Source: Deltaproteobacteria bacterium (GTDB lineage: Bacteria; Myxococcota_A; UBA9160; SZUA-336). Taken from it: 64,000 nucleotides of DNA. The translations under genes were made by a program, and so were the position numbers. A model generated the notes under the pieces. That model made no database searches. It worked only from the letters and a program-made list of their open reading frames with translations, and was not told the DNA's origin. The stretch spans positions 1 through 64,000 of the forward strand of contig JAJDAJ010000063.1 of NCBI GenBank assembly GCA_029261925.1, given 5' to 3'. Positions 7,349 to 16,402 of this stretch are shown in pieces (position 1 is the first letter of the stretch; every line of letters begins with the position of its first letter).

Positions 7349-8443
7349 CTAGTCGAGGCGGTACAGCCGGCGACAGGTCTCGCCGGTGATCTTGCGCACG
7401 GCCCCGGGGTCGAGCGAGCCCAGTGCGTGGTCCACGGCCTCGCGCGAGTGGGGCCAGGTGCTGTCGGGATGCGGGTAGTCGCACGCCCACATCAGGTTGT
7501 CCGCGTCGAGCAGGGGCAGCGTGTGTTCGGCCAGCGGCTCCTCCTCGAAGGTCGCGTAGATCTGACGCGACCAGAGCTCGCTGGGCCGCGTGCGGATGCA
7601 CTCGTCGGGGTAAGGCACGCAGTGCTTCTCGAACTGTGCGTCCATGCGGCCGATGAAGTACGGCAGCCAGCCCACGCCGGCCTCGGCCAGCACCAGCCGC
7701 AGCTCCGGGTGGCGCTCGAGCACGCCCGTGAAGATCACCAGTGCCACCGGCTCGTCGAGCTGGATCGGGCAGATCGAGGAGAACGGCGCGCGCTCCCGGA
7801 TCAGCATCGGGTTCAGGCGCGTGCCGCCGCCGATGTGGAAGCTCAGCGGCAGCCCGGACGCCCCGGCCGCCGCCCAGAGCCGGTCCCAGGCCGGATCCTC
7901 GACGCGCATCTCGAACGGATTGATGATCGCTCCGCGGTGGCCCAGGGCAGCCACGCGCTCGAGCTCGCTCGCCGCGTCGTCGGGCGAGGTGGTGGGCAGG
8001 AACGGCAGCGCGCTCAGCCGCCCGGGCGCGTGGCTGTTGAAGACCTCGGCCGACCAGTCGTTCCAGGCCCGGAGCACCAGGCGCTTGAGCTCGGGGTCGG
8101 CGATCGGGAATCCCGTCAGCGCCCCGGGTCCGTACACGATCGAGGCGCGGATGCCGTCGCGGTCCATGTCCTCGAGGCGCAGCTTCGGGTCGCTGGGCCG
8201 GAAGCCGTCGTCCTCCAGGTCGGGCACGCGGCTCAGCGCGGTGACCGCGGCGTCCATCCGGCCGCTCACGCCCATCGGGCGCTCGCCCACCATCCACAGG
8301 TGCGTGCCGTCCTGCTCGACCACGTGCGGCCCCGCGTCGCGGTAGCGCGCGGGCAGGCGCGCGCTCCACAGGTCGCGGGGCACGTTCATGATGTCGAGGT
8401 GATCGTCGCTCGAGTACAGGGGATGACTGCTGGGCTGGCTCAT
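7349..8443 (-). CDS. Amidohydrolase-2 family TIM-barrel metal hydrolase
   Basis: 364 residues, about the usual length of the ACMSD/amidohydrolase-2 group, which hydrolyse or decarboxylate ring-cleavage and aromatic compounds with a metal in a TIM barrel. Visible elements are an N-terminal S-D-D-H-L-D-I segment in place of the D-x-H metal motif, S-F-H-I-G-G-G on a middle strand, a conserved R-H-P-E-L-R-L-V-L-A-E-A-G-V-G-W-L-P stretch, and W-A-C-D-Y-P-H-P-D near the end with the likely catalytic Asp. GGAGG precedes ATG 8443. It is divergent from a second member of the family, with a 152-bp shared promoter region. The substrate is unknown. Confidence 0.85.
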   Translation of the reverse strand: MSQPSSHPLYSSDDHLDIMNVPRDLWSARLPARYRDAGPHVVEQDGTHLWMVGERPMGVSGRMDAAVTALSRVPDLEDDGFRPSDPKLRLEDMDRDGIRASIVYGPGALTGFPIADPELKRLVLRAWNDWSAEVFNSHAPGRLSALPFLPTTSPDDAASELERVAALGHRGAIINPFEMRVEDPAWDRLWAAAGASGLPLSFHIGGGTRLNPMLIRERAPFSSICPIQLDEPVALVIFTGVLERHPELRLVLAEAGVGWLPYFIGRMDAQFEKHCVPYPDECIRTRPSELWSRQIYATFEEEPLAEHTLPLLDADNLMWACDYPHPDSTWPHSREAVDHALGSLDPGAVRKITGETCRRLYRLD

Positions 8444-8595
8444 CGCGGACCTCCGTGCGGCCGTGCCGCTCGCTGGGGCGTGTCCCCATGGTACTCCCGG
8501 CGGGGGCGGCGGGCGCCGCCGGCGACGACCCGCGCGGGCTCCATCGCCCCGCGCTGCTGCCGTAAGATGGCCGGCCCGGGGGAGGGGAGAGGGCC

Positions 8596-9714
8596 ATGAT
8601 CGACGGCATCGGCGTGATCGACGCGGACGGTCACGTCAACGACTGGCACATCGACTGGGCCGACCTGGTTCCGCCGGAGCTGGCGCCGTACGTGCCGCGC
8701 CCGGTGCGCGACCCGAACGGCTTCCCGAAGCTCGAGTTCGAGGGCGAGATCCACCCTCAGGGCGACTCGCTCGATCTGGACTACTCCGACCTCGAAGCGG
8801 TCATGGCGCAGTTCACGCGCGACGGACGCTACTGGCTGCCGCGCCCCGGCGAGACGGAGCCGGCGCAGCGCATGCCGGACATGGACGAGATGGGCATCGA
8901 CGTGTCGGTCCTCTTCGGCGGGCACAGCTTCCTGGCCGCCTCGATGGCGAACTCGCCCGAGATCGGACGGGCCACGACGCGCGCCTACAACACGCACCTG
9001 GCGCGCTACTGCGCGCATGATCCCGCGCGACTGAAGGGCGCGGCGCTGCTGCCCCTGCAGGCGCCGGAGGCCGCGCCCGACGAGCTGCGGCGCTGCGTCG
9101 AGGAGCTGGGCTTCGTGGCCGGCGTGGTCCCGCCGCACCATCGCAACGGCACGCTGCTGGACGACCCGCGGCTCGAGGCCCTGTGGAGCACGGCCGCGGA
9201 GCTCGACGTGCCCATCTGCGTACACACCCTGGGCATCCAGATCAGCCCGGCGCGCGAGGTGATGCCCGGCTACCGCACGCGCAAGGTGTACGGCAGCCAG
9301 CCGAGCATGCTCGCGCTGGGCAGCCTGATCCTGGGGGGCGTGCTGGACCGTCATCCCGGGCTGCGCGTGGCGTTCCTCGAGACCGGAGCCGGCTGGGTGC
9401 CCTACGTGACCGAGCGCCTGCAGGGCGCGTACGAGACCTTCAGCCTGAAGCACGAGCGTCTGCAGCGCGACCCTCAGGAGCAGGTGCGCGGCGACCAGCT
9501 CTACTTCGCCTGCGAGCCCGAGGAGGCGACGCTGCCGGCGGTCGCCGAGCTGATCGGTGCGGGGCGGCTCGTGCTCGGGTCGGACTACTGCCACCCGGAG
9601 GGTCAGTGCCCGTACACCATGCGGATCCTGGCGGGGCGCGACGACCTGTCCGGCGACCTCAAGCGCAGGATCCTGCACGACAATCCCGCGCGCCTGTACG
9701 GCCTCGAGCTCTGA
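8596..9714 (+). CDS. Amidohydrolase-2 family TIM-barrel metal hydrolase
   Basis: 372-residue paralogue of the divergent neighbour. It begins with V-I-D-A-D-G-H-V, the N-terminal metal-binding motif. It also has a conserved V-C-V-H-T-L strand, R-H-P-G-L-R-V-A-F-L-E-T-G-A-G-W-V-P and L-G-S-D-Y-C-H-P-E-G carrying the terminal Asp. Members of this group include hydrolases and decarboxylases acting on aromatic acids. A strong GGGGGAGGGGAGAGG precedes ATG 8596. A BASS-type transporter starts 27 bp downstream, which suggests an uptake-plus-catabolism unit for an organic anion, as inference. Confidence 0.85.
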   Translation: MIDGIGVIDADGHVNDWHIDWADLVPPELAPYVPRPVRDPNGFPKLEFEGEIHPQGDSLDLDYSDLEAVMAQFTRDGRYWLPRPGETEPAQRMPDMDEMGIDVSVLFGGHSFLAASMANSPEIGRATTRAYNTHLARYCAHDPARLKGAALLPLQAPEAAPDELRRCVEELGFVAGVVPPHHRNGTLLDDPRLEALWSTAAELDVPICVHTLGIQISPAREVMPGYRTRKVYGSQPSMLALGSLILGGVLDRHPGLRVAFLETGAGWVPYVTERLQGAYETFSLKHERLQRDPQEQVRGDQLYFACEPEEATLPAVAELIGAGRLVLGSDYCHPEGQCPYTMRILAGRDDLSGDLKRRILHDNPARLYGLEL

Positions 9715-9740
9715 CCCCCACCTCCTGAAGCGGAACGGAA

Positions 9741-10610
9741 ATGGACTTCACCCAGCTCCTGGGGCCCCTGGTCCTGTTCGCCCTGATGATCATCGTCGGG
9801 CTCCAGCTCACCGTCGCGGACTTCCGCCGCGTGCTCGCGGCACCGCGGGCCGTGGTGGGCGGAACGCTCGGCCAGCTCGTGCTGCTGCCGCTGATGACCT
9901 GGGGGCTGCTGTCGGCCTTCGACCTGCCGGCGATCTTCGGGGCGGGCGCGGTGCTGCTGGCCGCCGCACCGGGCGCGGGCATGTCCAACGTGATGGCCGC
10001 GGTCGGGCGCGCCAACGTCGCGCTCTCGGTCAGCCTGACGGCGGTCTCCTCGGTGCTCGCCGTGGTGACGCTCCCGGGACTCACGGCCCTGGGCATGCGC
10101 GTCTTCGTCGGCGCGGCGGCCGACATCGACGTTCCGGTGCTGCACCTGGTGAGCCAGCTGGTGATGTTCCTGCTGCTGCCGATCGGCGCCGGCATGCTGC
10201 TGCGCGCCTGGCGCCCGGAGGCCGCGCAGAGCTACGTGTCGTGGGCCAACCGGGTGGCGGTGGTCGCCATCATCGCGCTGACCGTCCTGAGTGCCATGAC
10301 CGGCAGCGCGAACCTGCCGCCTGGCGGCCAGTTCGTGCAGGCGACGATCGCGGCGCTGGCCTGGAGTCTGATCGCCATGGCCATCGGCTGGGGCCTGGCC
10401 ACGCTGCTCGATCTGGACGCGAACGACCGTTTCACCTTCCTGATCGAGTTCTCGGCGCGCAACATCGCGCTGGCGTTCATCGTCGCCGTCTCGTCGTTCG
10501 GGCGCCTCGACCTGGCGCTGTTCGCGGGCGTGTACGCCATGAGCGGCTTCCCGATGGTGATCGGCGTGGCCGTGCTGCGCGGCCGCATGGCCGCCCCGGC
10601 CGCGGGCTGA
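9741..10610 (+). CDS. Bile acid:sodium symporter (BASS) family transporter
   Basis: 289-residue inner-membrane protein with eight to ten hydrophobic segments. Family signatures include G-L-Q-L-T-V-A-D-F-R near the N-terminus, A-A-A-P-G-A-G-M-S-N in the first repeat and I-E-F-S-A-R-N-I-A-L-A-F in the second; these are the crossover regions that bind Na+ and the substrate. Family members import organic anions such as bile acids, pantothenate or pyruvate with Na+. Placed right behind an amidohydrolase gene with 26 bp spacing, it is probably co-transcribed and could import that enzyme's substrate. Confidence 0.85.
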   Translation: MDFTQLLGPLVLFALMIIVGLQLTVADFRRVLAAPRAVVGGTLGQLVLLPLMTWGLLSAFDLPAIFGAGAVLLAAAPGAGMSNVMAAVGRANVALSVSLTAVSSVLAVVTLPGLTALGMRVFVGAAADIDVPVLHLVSQLVMFLLLPIGAGMLLRAWRPEAAQSYVSWANRVAVVAIIALTVLSAMTGSANLPPGGQFVQATIAALAWSLIAMAIGWGLATLLDLDANDRFTFLIEFSARNIALAFIVAVSSFGRLDLALFAGVYAMSGFPMVIGVAVLRGRMAAPAAG

Positions 10611-10665
10611 GCCGGGGCCGGGGCCAGCGCTTGGTGCCGGCGCCCGGATGCGCTTTCCTGGAGCG

Positions 10666-11247
10666 ATGAGAAACGTCGCCCTCGCGCTGCTGGCCGCTCT
10701 GATCCTGGTCCCGCTCCCGGGCATGGCCGGGGAGTCCGACCCCGCCGACGTGCTCGACTTCCGCATGCGGCGGCTCACGGGCGGCGAGCAGGACCTCGCC
10801 GAGTACCGGGGCAAGGTCGTGCTGCTGGTCAACGTGGCGAGCCGCTGCGGTCTCACGCCGCAGTATCGCGGGCTGCAGGAGCTGTATGACCGCTACCGCG
10901 AGCGCGGCCTGGTGATCCTGGGCTTTCCCGCCAACGATTTCAGGGGGCAGGAGCCCGGGACCGATGCCGAGATCCGCCAGTTCTGCGAGGCGAACTACGG
11001 CGTGACCTTCCCGATGTTCTCGAAGATCCACGTGCGCGGGCCTGAGATCCACCCGCTGTACGCGCGCATCACCTCGCTGCCCGCACCGCTCGGGGGCCAG
11101 GTCGAGTGGAACTTCCAGAAGTTCGTCGTGGACCGGGGCGGACGCGTGGTCGGACGCTTCGCGCCGCGCACGGCTCCCGACGACCCCGCGCTGCTCGCGC
11201 GCATCGAGGCGCTGCTGGACCCGGCGCCCGGGTCGCAGGAGCCCTGA
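10666..11247 (+). CDS. Glutathione peroxidase family protein, exported
   Basis: 193 residues. A signal peptide (about 1-20, core A-L-A-L-L-A-A-L-I-L-V) precedes a thioredoxin-fold peroxidase. The peroxidatic Cys is in V-N-V-A-S-R-C-G-L-T-P-Q-Y; the tetrad Trp/Asn lies in V-E-W-N-F-Q-K-F; G-F-P-A-N-D-F is the usual second signature. The active residue is Cys, not selenocysteine, although selC is encoded 10 kb away. It should reduce hydroperoxides in the periplasm, probably with thioredoxin-like rather than glutathione donors. ATG 10666 is favoured over 10648 because it begins the signal peptide directly and has GGAG before it. It converges on an enoyl-CoA hydratase gene. Confidence 0.85.
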   Translation: MRNVALALLAALILVPLPGMAGESDPADVLDFRMRRLTGGEQDLAEYRGKVVLLVNVASRCGLTPQYRGLQELYDRYRERGLVILGFPANDFRGQEPGTDAEIRQFCEANYGVTFPMFSKIHVRGPEIHPLYARITSLPAPLGGQVEWNFQKFVVDRGGRVVGRFAPRTAPDDPALLARIEALLDPAPGSQEP

Positions 11248-11259
11248 GCTCCGTCCGCG

Positions 11260-12066
11260 CTACTCGCCCTTGAACGCCGGATCGCGCTTCTCGAGCATCG
11301 CGCTCGTCGCCTCGAGGTGGTCCGCGGTGAACGCGCTGATCAGCTCGTTGGACAGCGAGAGCTCCATCGTCGGCAGGGCGATCTGACGCAGCGCCAGGTT
11401 CATGGCGTTCTTCGTCAGGCGGACGGCGATCGGCGCGTTCTTGAGGATCTTCTGCGCGATCTCCATGACCTTGTCGTCGAGCTGATCGCGCGGCACCGCG
11501 TGGTTGATCACGCCGATCTCGGCCGCCTGCTTGCCGGTGAGCAGCTCCCCGGTCAACAGCAGCTCCTTGGCGAGCGGCCAGCCCACGAGCTGCGGCCAGA
11601 GCAGCGCCCCGCCGTCGCCGGCGACCAGGCCGATCGCGACGTGCGGGTCGCCGAAGCGGGCGTCCTCGACGATCACCGTGATGTCTGCACAGAGCGCGAT
11701 CGAAGCCCCGAGGCCGATCGCGTGCCCGTTGATGCGGGCGATCACCGGCTTGTCGCAGCCGAGGATGCGGCGGATCATGCGCCGCGCCTCGCGCGAGGTC
11801 TGCCGCCAGAGCTCCGGCTCCGCGACCATGCGCTGCATGTGGGCCGGATCGCCGCCGGCACTGAACGCGCGGTCGCCGGCGCCGGTGATGATGATCAGGT
11901 CGACCTCGGGGTCGTCGTCGATGTCGTCCCAGATGCGCGACATGGCGTTGTGCATGGCCGCCGTGTTCGCGTTGAGCTTGTCGGGATTGTAGAGCTGCAG
12001 CGTGAGGATCCGGTCCTTGACCTCGACGCGCAGGTTCTCGAGGTACGGGCTGTAGTCGCGGGGCAT
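11260..12066 (-). CDS. Enoyl-CoA hydratase/isomerase family protein
   Basis: 268 residues of the crotonase fold. The oxyanion-hole segments are visible as A-F-S-A-G-G-D-P-A-H and G-H-A-I-G-L-G-A-S-I-A-L-C-A-D; the usual second catalytic Glu region reads G-L-V-A-G-D-G-G-A, where Asp replaces the Glu of typical hydratases, so the exact reaction (hydration, isomerisation, hydrolysis) is uncertain. GAGGAGA precedes ATG 12066. It lies 50 bp downstream of a DUF427 gene in the same direction. The likely setting is fatty-acid or aromatic acyl-CoA degradation. Confidence 0.85.
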   Translation of the reverse strand: MPRDYSPYLENLRVEVKDRILTLQLYNPDKLNANTAAMHNAMSRIWDDIDDDPEVDLIIITGAGDRAFSAGGDPAHMQRMVAEPELWRQTSREARRMIRRILGCDKPVIARINGHAIGLGASIALCADITVIVEDARFGDPHVAIGLVAGDGGALLWPQLVGWPLAKELLLTGELLTGKQAAEIGVINHAVPRDQLDDKVMEIAQKILKNAPIAVRLTKNAMNLALRQIALPTMELSLSNELISAFTADHLEATSAMLEKRDPAFKGE

Positions 12067-12116
12067 GGGTTCTCCTCGGCGCGGGCGCCGCGCACTCTGC
12101 CAGCGGTCGGGGCGGT

Positions 12117-12398
12117 CTACCCGGAGACCTCGACGCCCTTCCAGAACGCGAAGCGGCCGCGGATCTCCTCGGCCGCCGGCTTCGGGTCGGGGTAGTACCA
12201 GGCCGCGTTCTCGTTGGTCCGGTCGCCGACGCGCACGCTCTTGTAGCGGGCGTCGCCCTTCCAGGGACAGTGGCTGGTGTGATCGCTGTCCACGAAGCAC
12301 GCCGCGTCGATGCTGTCCGCCGGGAAGTAGTGGTTGCCCTCGACGACGACGGTGTCGTCGCTCTCGGCGAGCACGGTGCCGTTCCAGATCGCCTTCAT
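12117..12398 (-). CDS. DUF427 domain protein
   Basis: 93 residues, the usual length for a single-domain DUF427 protein. Motifs typical of the family are M-K-A-I-W-N-G-T-V-L-A-E-S-D-D-T at the start, E-G-N-H-Y-F-P, H-T-S-H-C-P-W-K-G and the A-A-W-Y-Y-P-D-P stretch. The family is a small beta-rich fold whose function is not established. It starts 11 bp after the SSS transporter gene ends and is probably in one operon with it and the enoyl-CoA hydratase. Confidence 0.85.
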   Translation of the reverse strand: MKAIWNGTVLAESDDTVVVEGNHYFPADSIDAACFVDSDHTSHCPWKGDARYKSVRVGDRTNENAAWYYPDPKPAAEEIRGRFAFWKGVEVSG

Positions 12399-12409
12399 GG
12401 CTCGCCAGC

Positions 12410-14026
12410 CTACCGGGAAGGTGCCTGCAGCGCGAGGCCGCCGGCCCAGGCGACCAGCGAGCCCAGTGGGATCCACCACGGCCAGGCCAGCTCGAAGGGC
12501 AGCCAGGTCAGCGCAGCGATCCCGACCAGGCCCGTCAGCAGGGCGACACCGGGGCGCAGCGCGGCGGCGCTGCCGACGCGCGGCAGGGTGCGCGCCGTCC
12601 ATGCCAGCGCGGCGGCCGCGCACAGGCCCAGGACCAGGGCGCGCATGCCCGGGCCGGGGCTGCCCGCCGCGAGCACGGCGAGCGCCGAGAGCGGTCCCGA
12701 CCAGACGTAGCCGCTGGCGTCGGGCGGCGTGCGGCGCAGCGCCAGCGCCACGCCGGCGAGCAGCGCACCGCCCGTGTAGCTGGCCATGGCCAGCGCCAGG
12801 TCGAGCAGCGAGCTGAAGCTGCGCGCCACCGGCTCGAGTGCGGCGGCCACGCCGCAGAGCAGCGCCCCCCAGCCCAGCACGAGCCAGCGCGAGGCTCGCA
12901 GGGCCGCGGCCGCGTCGGCCGGCGGCGTGCGGCGCAGCGCCAGGGTGGTCTGCGCGAGCGCGGCCAGGATCGAGTCGAGGCTCGAGATCGCGGCCGCGAA
13001 TGCGCCCGCCAGCAGCAGCCCGCGCAGACCGTGGGGCACGACCGAGACCACGAAGACCGGGAACACGCGCTCGGGCTGCTCCAGGACGCGCGCGGCGTCG
13101 GCGCCCGCGAGCGGGTGCTGCGCGTAGTAGCTCCACAGCCCCACGCCGATCAGCGCCACGCCCAGCGTGATGCCCATCGCCGCGTAGCTCGACACGATCG
13201 CGAGCCGGGCCGCCCGCACGTCGCGGCAGCAGAGCAGACGCTGCGTCATCAGCTGGTCGGTGCCGTACGAGCCCAGTCCTGCCCAGGGCGCGGCGATCAG
13301 CGCCGCCCAGAGCGTGTAGGCGCGCGCCGGGTCGGGGCTGGCGTCGATCAGCCGCAGCTTGCCGGCGGCGGCGGCGTCGCTCAGCGCCCCGGTCAGCCCA
13401 CCGGAGAGCTCGCCCGAGAGCACGGCGAGCGAGCCGGCGAGGCCCGCCGCGAACGCCAGGAAGAGCACCGCGTCGGTCCAGACCACCGTCGCGATGCCGC
13501 CCATCCAGGTCCAGGCGATCGCGACCGCTCCGATCACGGCGATGGCGGCGAGCAGCGGGTCGATGCCCAGCAGCGCCTCGAGCGCGGCGAGCTCGCCGTG
13601 CAGCACCACCTCGAGCACCACCGCGGTCAGGTACACGCGGGAGGCCTGCCCGAGCACGCCGCCCAGCGTGAACAGCGCCGTGGCGGTGCGCCGCGCGGCC
13701 TCGCCGAGGCGCGCGCCGACCAGGTCGTAGGGGCTGTAGAGCTCTTCGCGGAAGTAGACCGGTACGAGCTTCCAGGCCACGCCGGCGCGCGCGAGCAGCG
13801 AGCCGATCAGACCGAGCTGCAGGTAGGTCAGGTCGCCGCCCTCGCGGTACACGACCGAGGGCAGGCTCACGTAGGTGACGGCGCTGATCTCCGTCGCGAC
13901 GATCGACGCCGCGACCGCCGGCCAGGGCAGGCGCCGGCCACCCAGGAAGAAGGCGCGCAGGTCGGCCGGCCGACCGCCGCGACGCGCAGCGACCCAGGTG
14001 GCCAGCGCCAGCACGCCGGCGACCAC
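12410..14026 (-). CDS. Sodium:solute symporter (SSS) family transporter
   Basis: At least 538 residues with 13 or more hydrophobic segments. SSS signatures are the early A-S-I-V-A-T-E-I-S-A-V-T-Y segment, W-T-W-M-G-G-I-A-T-V-V-W-T-D, S-Y-G-T-D-Q-L-M-T-Q-R and A-A-A-I-S-S-L-D-S, the last contributing to the Na2 site. It should couple Na+ entry to uptake of a small organic solute. The GTG at 14026 is a possible start, but the hydrophobic first helix seems to begin about 8-10 codons upstream (G-F-G-P-L-D-W) with no ATG or GTG in frame, so the true start may be a rare codon just after the SDR gene. Confidence 0.8.
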   Translation of the reverse strand: MVAGVLALATWVAARRGGRPADLRAFFLGGRRLPWPAVAASIVATEISAVTYVSLPSVVYREGGDLTYLQLGLIGSLLARAGVAWKLVPVYFREELYSPYDLVGARLGEAARRTATALFTLGGVLGQASRVYLTAVVLEVVLHGELAALEALLGIDPLLAAIAVIGAVAIAWTWMGGIATVVWTDAVLFLAFAAGLAGSLAVLSGELSGGLTGALSDAAAAGKLRLIDASPDPARAYTLWAALIAAPWAGLGSYGTDQLMTQRLLCCRDVRAARLAIVSSYAAMGITLGVALIGVGLWSYYAQHPLAGADAARVLEQPERVFPVFVVSVVPHGLRGLLLAGAFAAAISSLDSILAALAQTTLALRRTPPADAAAALRASRWLVLGWGALLCGVAAALEPVARSFSSLLDLALAMASYTGGALLAGVALALRRTPPDASGYVWSGPLSALAVLAAGSPGPGMRALVLGLCAAAALAWTARTLPRVGSAAALRPGVALLTGLVGIAALTWLPFELAWPWWIPLGSLVAWAGGLALQAPSR

Positions 14027-14075
14027 CGCCCAGTCGAGCGGCCCGAATCCCCCCGTGGACTCGATGGCGCGCCGC

Positions 14076-14843
<768 letters not shown>

Positions 14844-14975
14844 GTCGTCGCTCCTCCCGGCTGTCGCGGCGCAGTGTACGCAGCCGGGCGGGTGCGTGCA
14901 CCGGTGGACAGGTCCGCCCTGGACCGGCCACGCCGATTGCCCGGTCCCGGGCGCGTCGGCTACCTTCCGCCGCCC

Positions 14976-16124
14976 ATGCCCGCGTTCACTCCGGAGCAGA
15001 TCGAGCGCTACAAGCGCCACCTGCTGCTCGACGATGTCGGAGCCGCCGGACAGCGCCGCCTGCTCGATGCGCGCGTGCTGATCGTGGGAGTCGGAGGCCT
15101 GGGCTCCCCCGCCGCGCTGTACCTGGCCGCCGCGGGCGTCGGCCGGCTGGGGCTGGTGGACTTCGACCGGGTCGACGCGTCGAACCTGCAGCGGCAGGTG
15201 CTGTACACGACCGCGGACGTCGGGCGGCCCAAGGTCGAGGTCGCGCGTGAGCGCCTGACCGCGCTCAATCCCGACGTCGAGGTGGTCGTGCACGAGACCC
15301 GCCTCGAGGCGGCCAACGCGCGCGAGATCATCGGCGCCTACGACGTCGTGCTCGACGGCACCGACACCTTCCCCAGCCGCTACCTGACCAGCGACGTCTG
15401 CGTCTGGGAGAAGGTCCCGCTGGTGTACGGCAGCATCATGCGCTTCGAGGGTCAGGTCAGCGTCTTCGATGCGCGCTCGGGCCCCTGCTACCGCTGCCTG
15501 TTCCCGGAGCCGCCGCCGCCCGAGCTGGCGCCCAACTGCGCCGAGGCCGGCGTGCTGGGCGTGCTTCCGGGTGTGATCGGCACGCTGCAGGCCACCGAGG
15601 TGGTCAAGCTCGTGCTGGAGCGGGGCGAGCCGCTGATCGGGCGGCTCATGGTCTACGACGCGCTGGCGATGGAGTTCCGGAGCTTCAAGATCCCGCGCGA
15701 TCCCGACTGTGCGGTCTGCGGCGGCGCGCCGAGCATCACCGCGCCGATCGACTACGAGGCCTTCTGCGCGGCGCAGTCGGGGACGGTCGACGCCGACGCG
15801 GTTCCCGAGATCACCGCGCAGGAGCTCGCCGGGCGGCTGGCGAGCGACGCCGCACCGCTGCTGATCGACGTGCGCGAGCCCTGGGAGATCGAGACCGCGC
15901 GCATCGAGGGCGCGCGCACCGTGCCCCTGGGCGAGCTCGAGAAGAGGATCTCCGAGCTGGAAGAGTGGCGCGAAAGGCCGGTGGTGGTGCACTGTCACCA
16001 CGGCGGTCGCAGCCGCCGCGCCTGCGAGACGCTGCGGGCACACGGCTTCGCGCACGTGGAGAACCTGGCGGGGGGAATTGATGCCTGGGCGGTCCAGGTC
16101 GACCCCACGATCGTCCGATACTGA
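14976..16124 (+). CDS. moeB: MoeB/ThiF-type adenylyltransferase fused to rhodanese domain
   Basis: 382 residues. The N-terminal 250 residues are an E1-like sulfur-carrier adenylyltransferase: ATP loop G-V-G-G-L-G-S (38-44), the R-Q-V-L strand, zinc Cys pairs C-Y-R-C and C-A-V-C, and N-C-A-E-A-G-V-L-G with the thioester-type Cys. The C-terminal 100 residues are a rhodanese domain with active-site loop H-C-H-H-G-G-R-S. Such fusions activate the C-terminal Gly-Gly of MoaD/ThiS-type carriers as the AMP ester and supply sulfur for molybdopterin, thiamine or cysteine synthesis. Start ATG 14976. A 59-residue protein follows 13 bp later. Whether the partner is MoaD, ThiS or CysO cannot be told. Confidence 0.85.
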   Translation: MPAFTPEQIERYKRHLLLDDVGAAGQRRLLDARVLIVGVGGLGSPAALYLAAAGVGRLGLVDFDRVDASNLQRQVLYTTADVGRPKVEVARERLTALNPDVEVVVHETRLEAANAREIIGAYDVVLDGTDTFPSRYLTSDVCVWEKVPLVYGSIMRFEGQVSVFDARSGPCYRCLFPEPPPPELAPNCAEAGVLGVLPGVIGTLQATEVVKLVLERGEPLIGRLMVYDALAMEFRSFKIPRDPDCAVCGGAPSITAPIDYEAFCAAQSGTVDADAVPEITAQELAGRLASDAAPLLIDVREPWEIETARIEGARTVPLGELEKRISELEEWRERPVVVHCHHGGRSRRACETLRAHGFAHVENLAGGIDAWAVQVDPTIVRY

Positions 16125-16137
16125 ATTCGAGGAAGAT

Positions 16138-16317
16138 ATGGCCACGAGTCCCCTACGCTGCATGGTGTTCCGCGGCCTCCCCAAGGAGGTCGAGGAGGAC
16201 GTGAACAAGTTCCTGGAGGCCACGTCCGTCCAGGTCTGTCACGTGGTGCAGAGCGAGTCCGGCGACCACGTGACGCTCACGGTCTTTTACGAGCCAGACC
16301 TGCAGCGCGGCGCCTGA
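16138..16317 (+). CDS. Small hypothetical protein (59 residues)
   Basis: A short protein directly behind the MoeB-rhodanese gene, starting at ATG 16138 with GAGGAA seven bases upstream. It has the pattern of a small alpha/beta domain (R-C-M-V-F-R-G-L-P, an amphipathic helix, V-T-L-T-V-F-Y). It has two Cys but no Gly-Gly C-terminus, so it is not a sulfur carrier of the MoaD or ThiS type. I do not recognise the family. Its placement suggests it may serve or regulate the adenylyltransferase. Confidence 0.6.
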   Translation: MATSPLRCMVFRGLPKEVEEDVNKFLEATSVQVCHVVQSESGDHVTLTVFYEPDLQRGA

Positions 16318-16319
16318 GC

Positions 16320-16336
16320 GCGCCGGTCACCGGCGC
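16320..16336. terminator. GC-rich hairpin after the moeB transcription unit
   Basis: GCGCCGGTCACCGGCGC is a perfect inverted repeat three bases after the stop of the 59-residue gene. No T-run follows, so it could be a Rho-assisted stop or an mRNA-stabilising 3' structure rather than a classical terminator. Confidence 0.35.
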
Positions 16337-16402
16337 CAGGCGCGGCATCCGCGCCAGCGGTCCAAGGGGGTCAAGGCCCGGAGCGGATCGCCCGATGGGC
16401 TG

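Noticed and set aside
10666-11247. Glutathione peroxidase as a possible selenoprotein
   Set aside because: The active-site codon is TGC (Cys), not TGA, and the frame is continuous.
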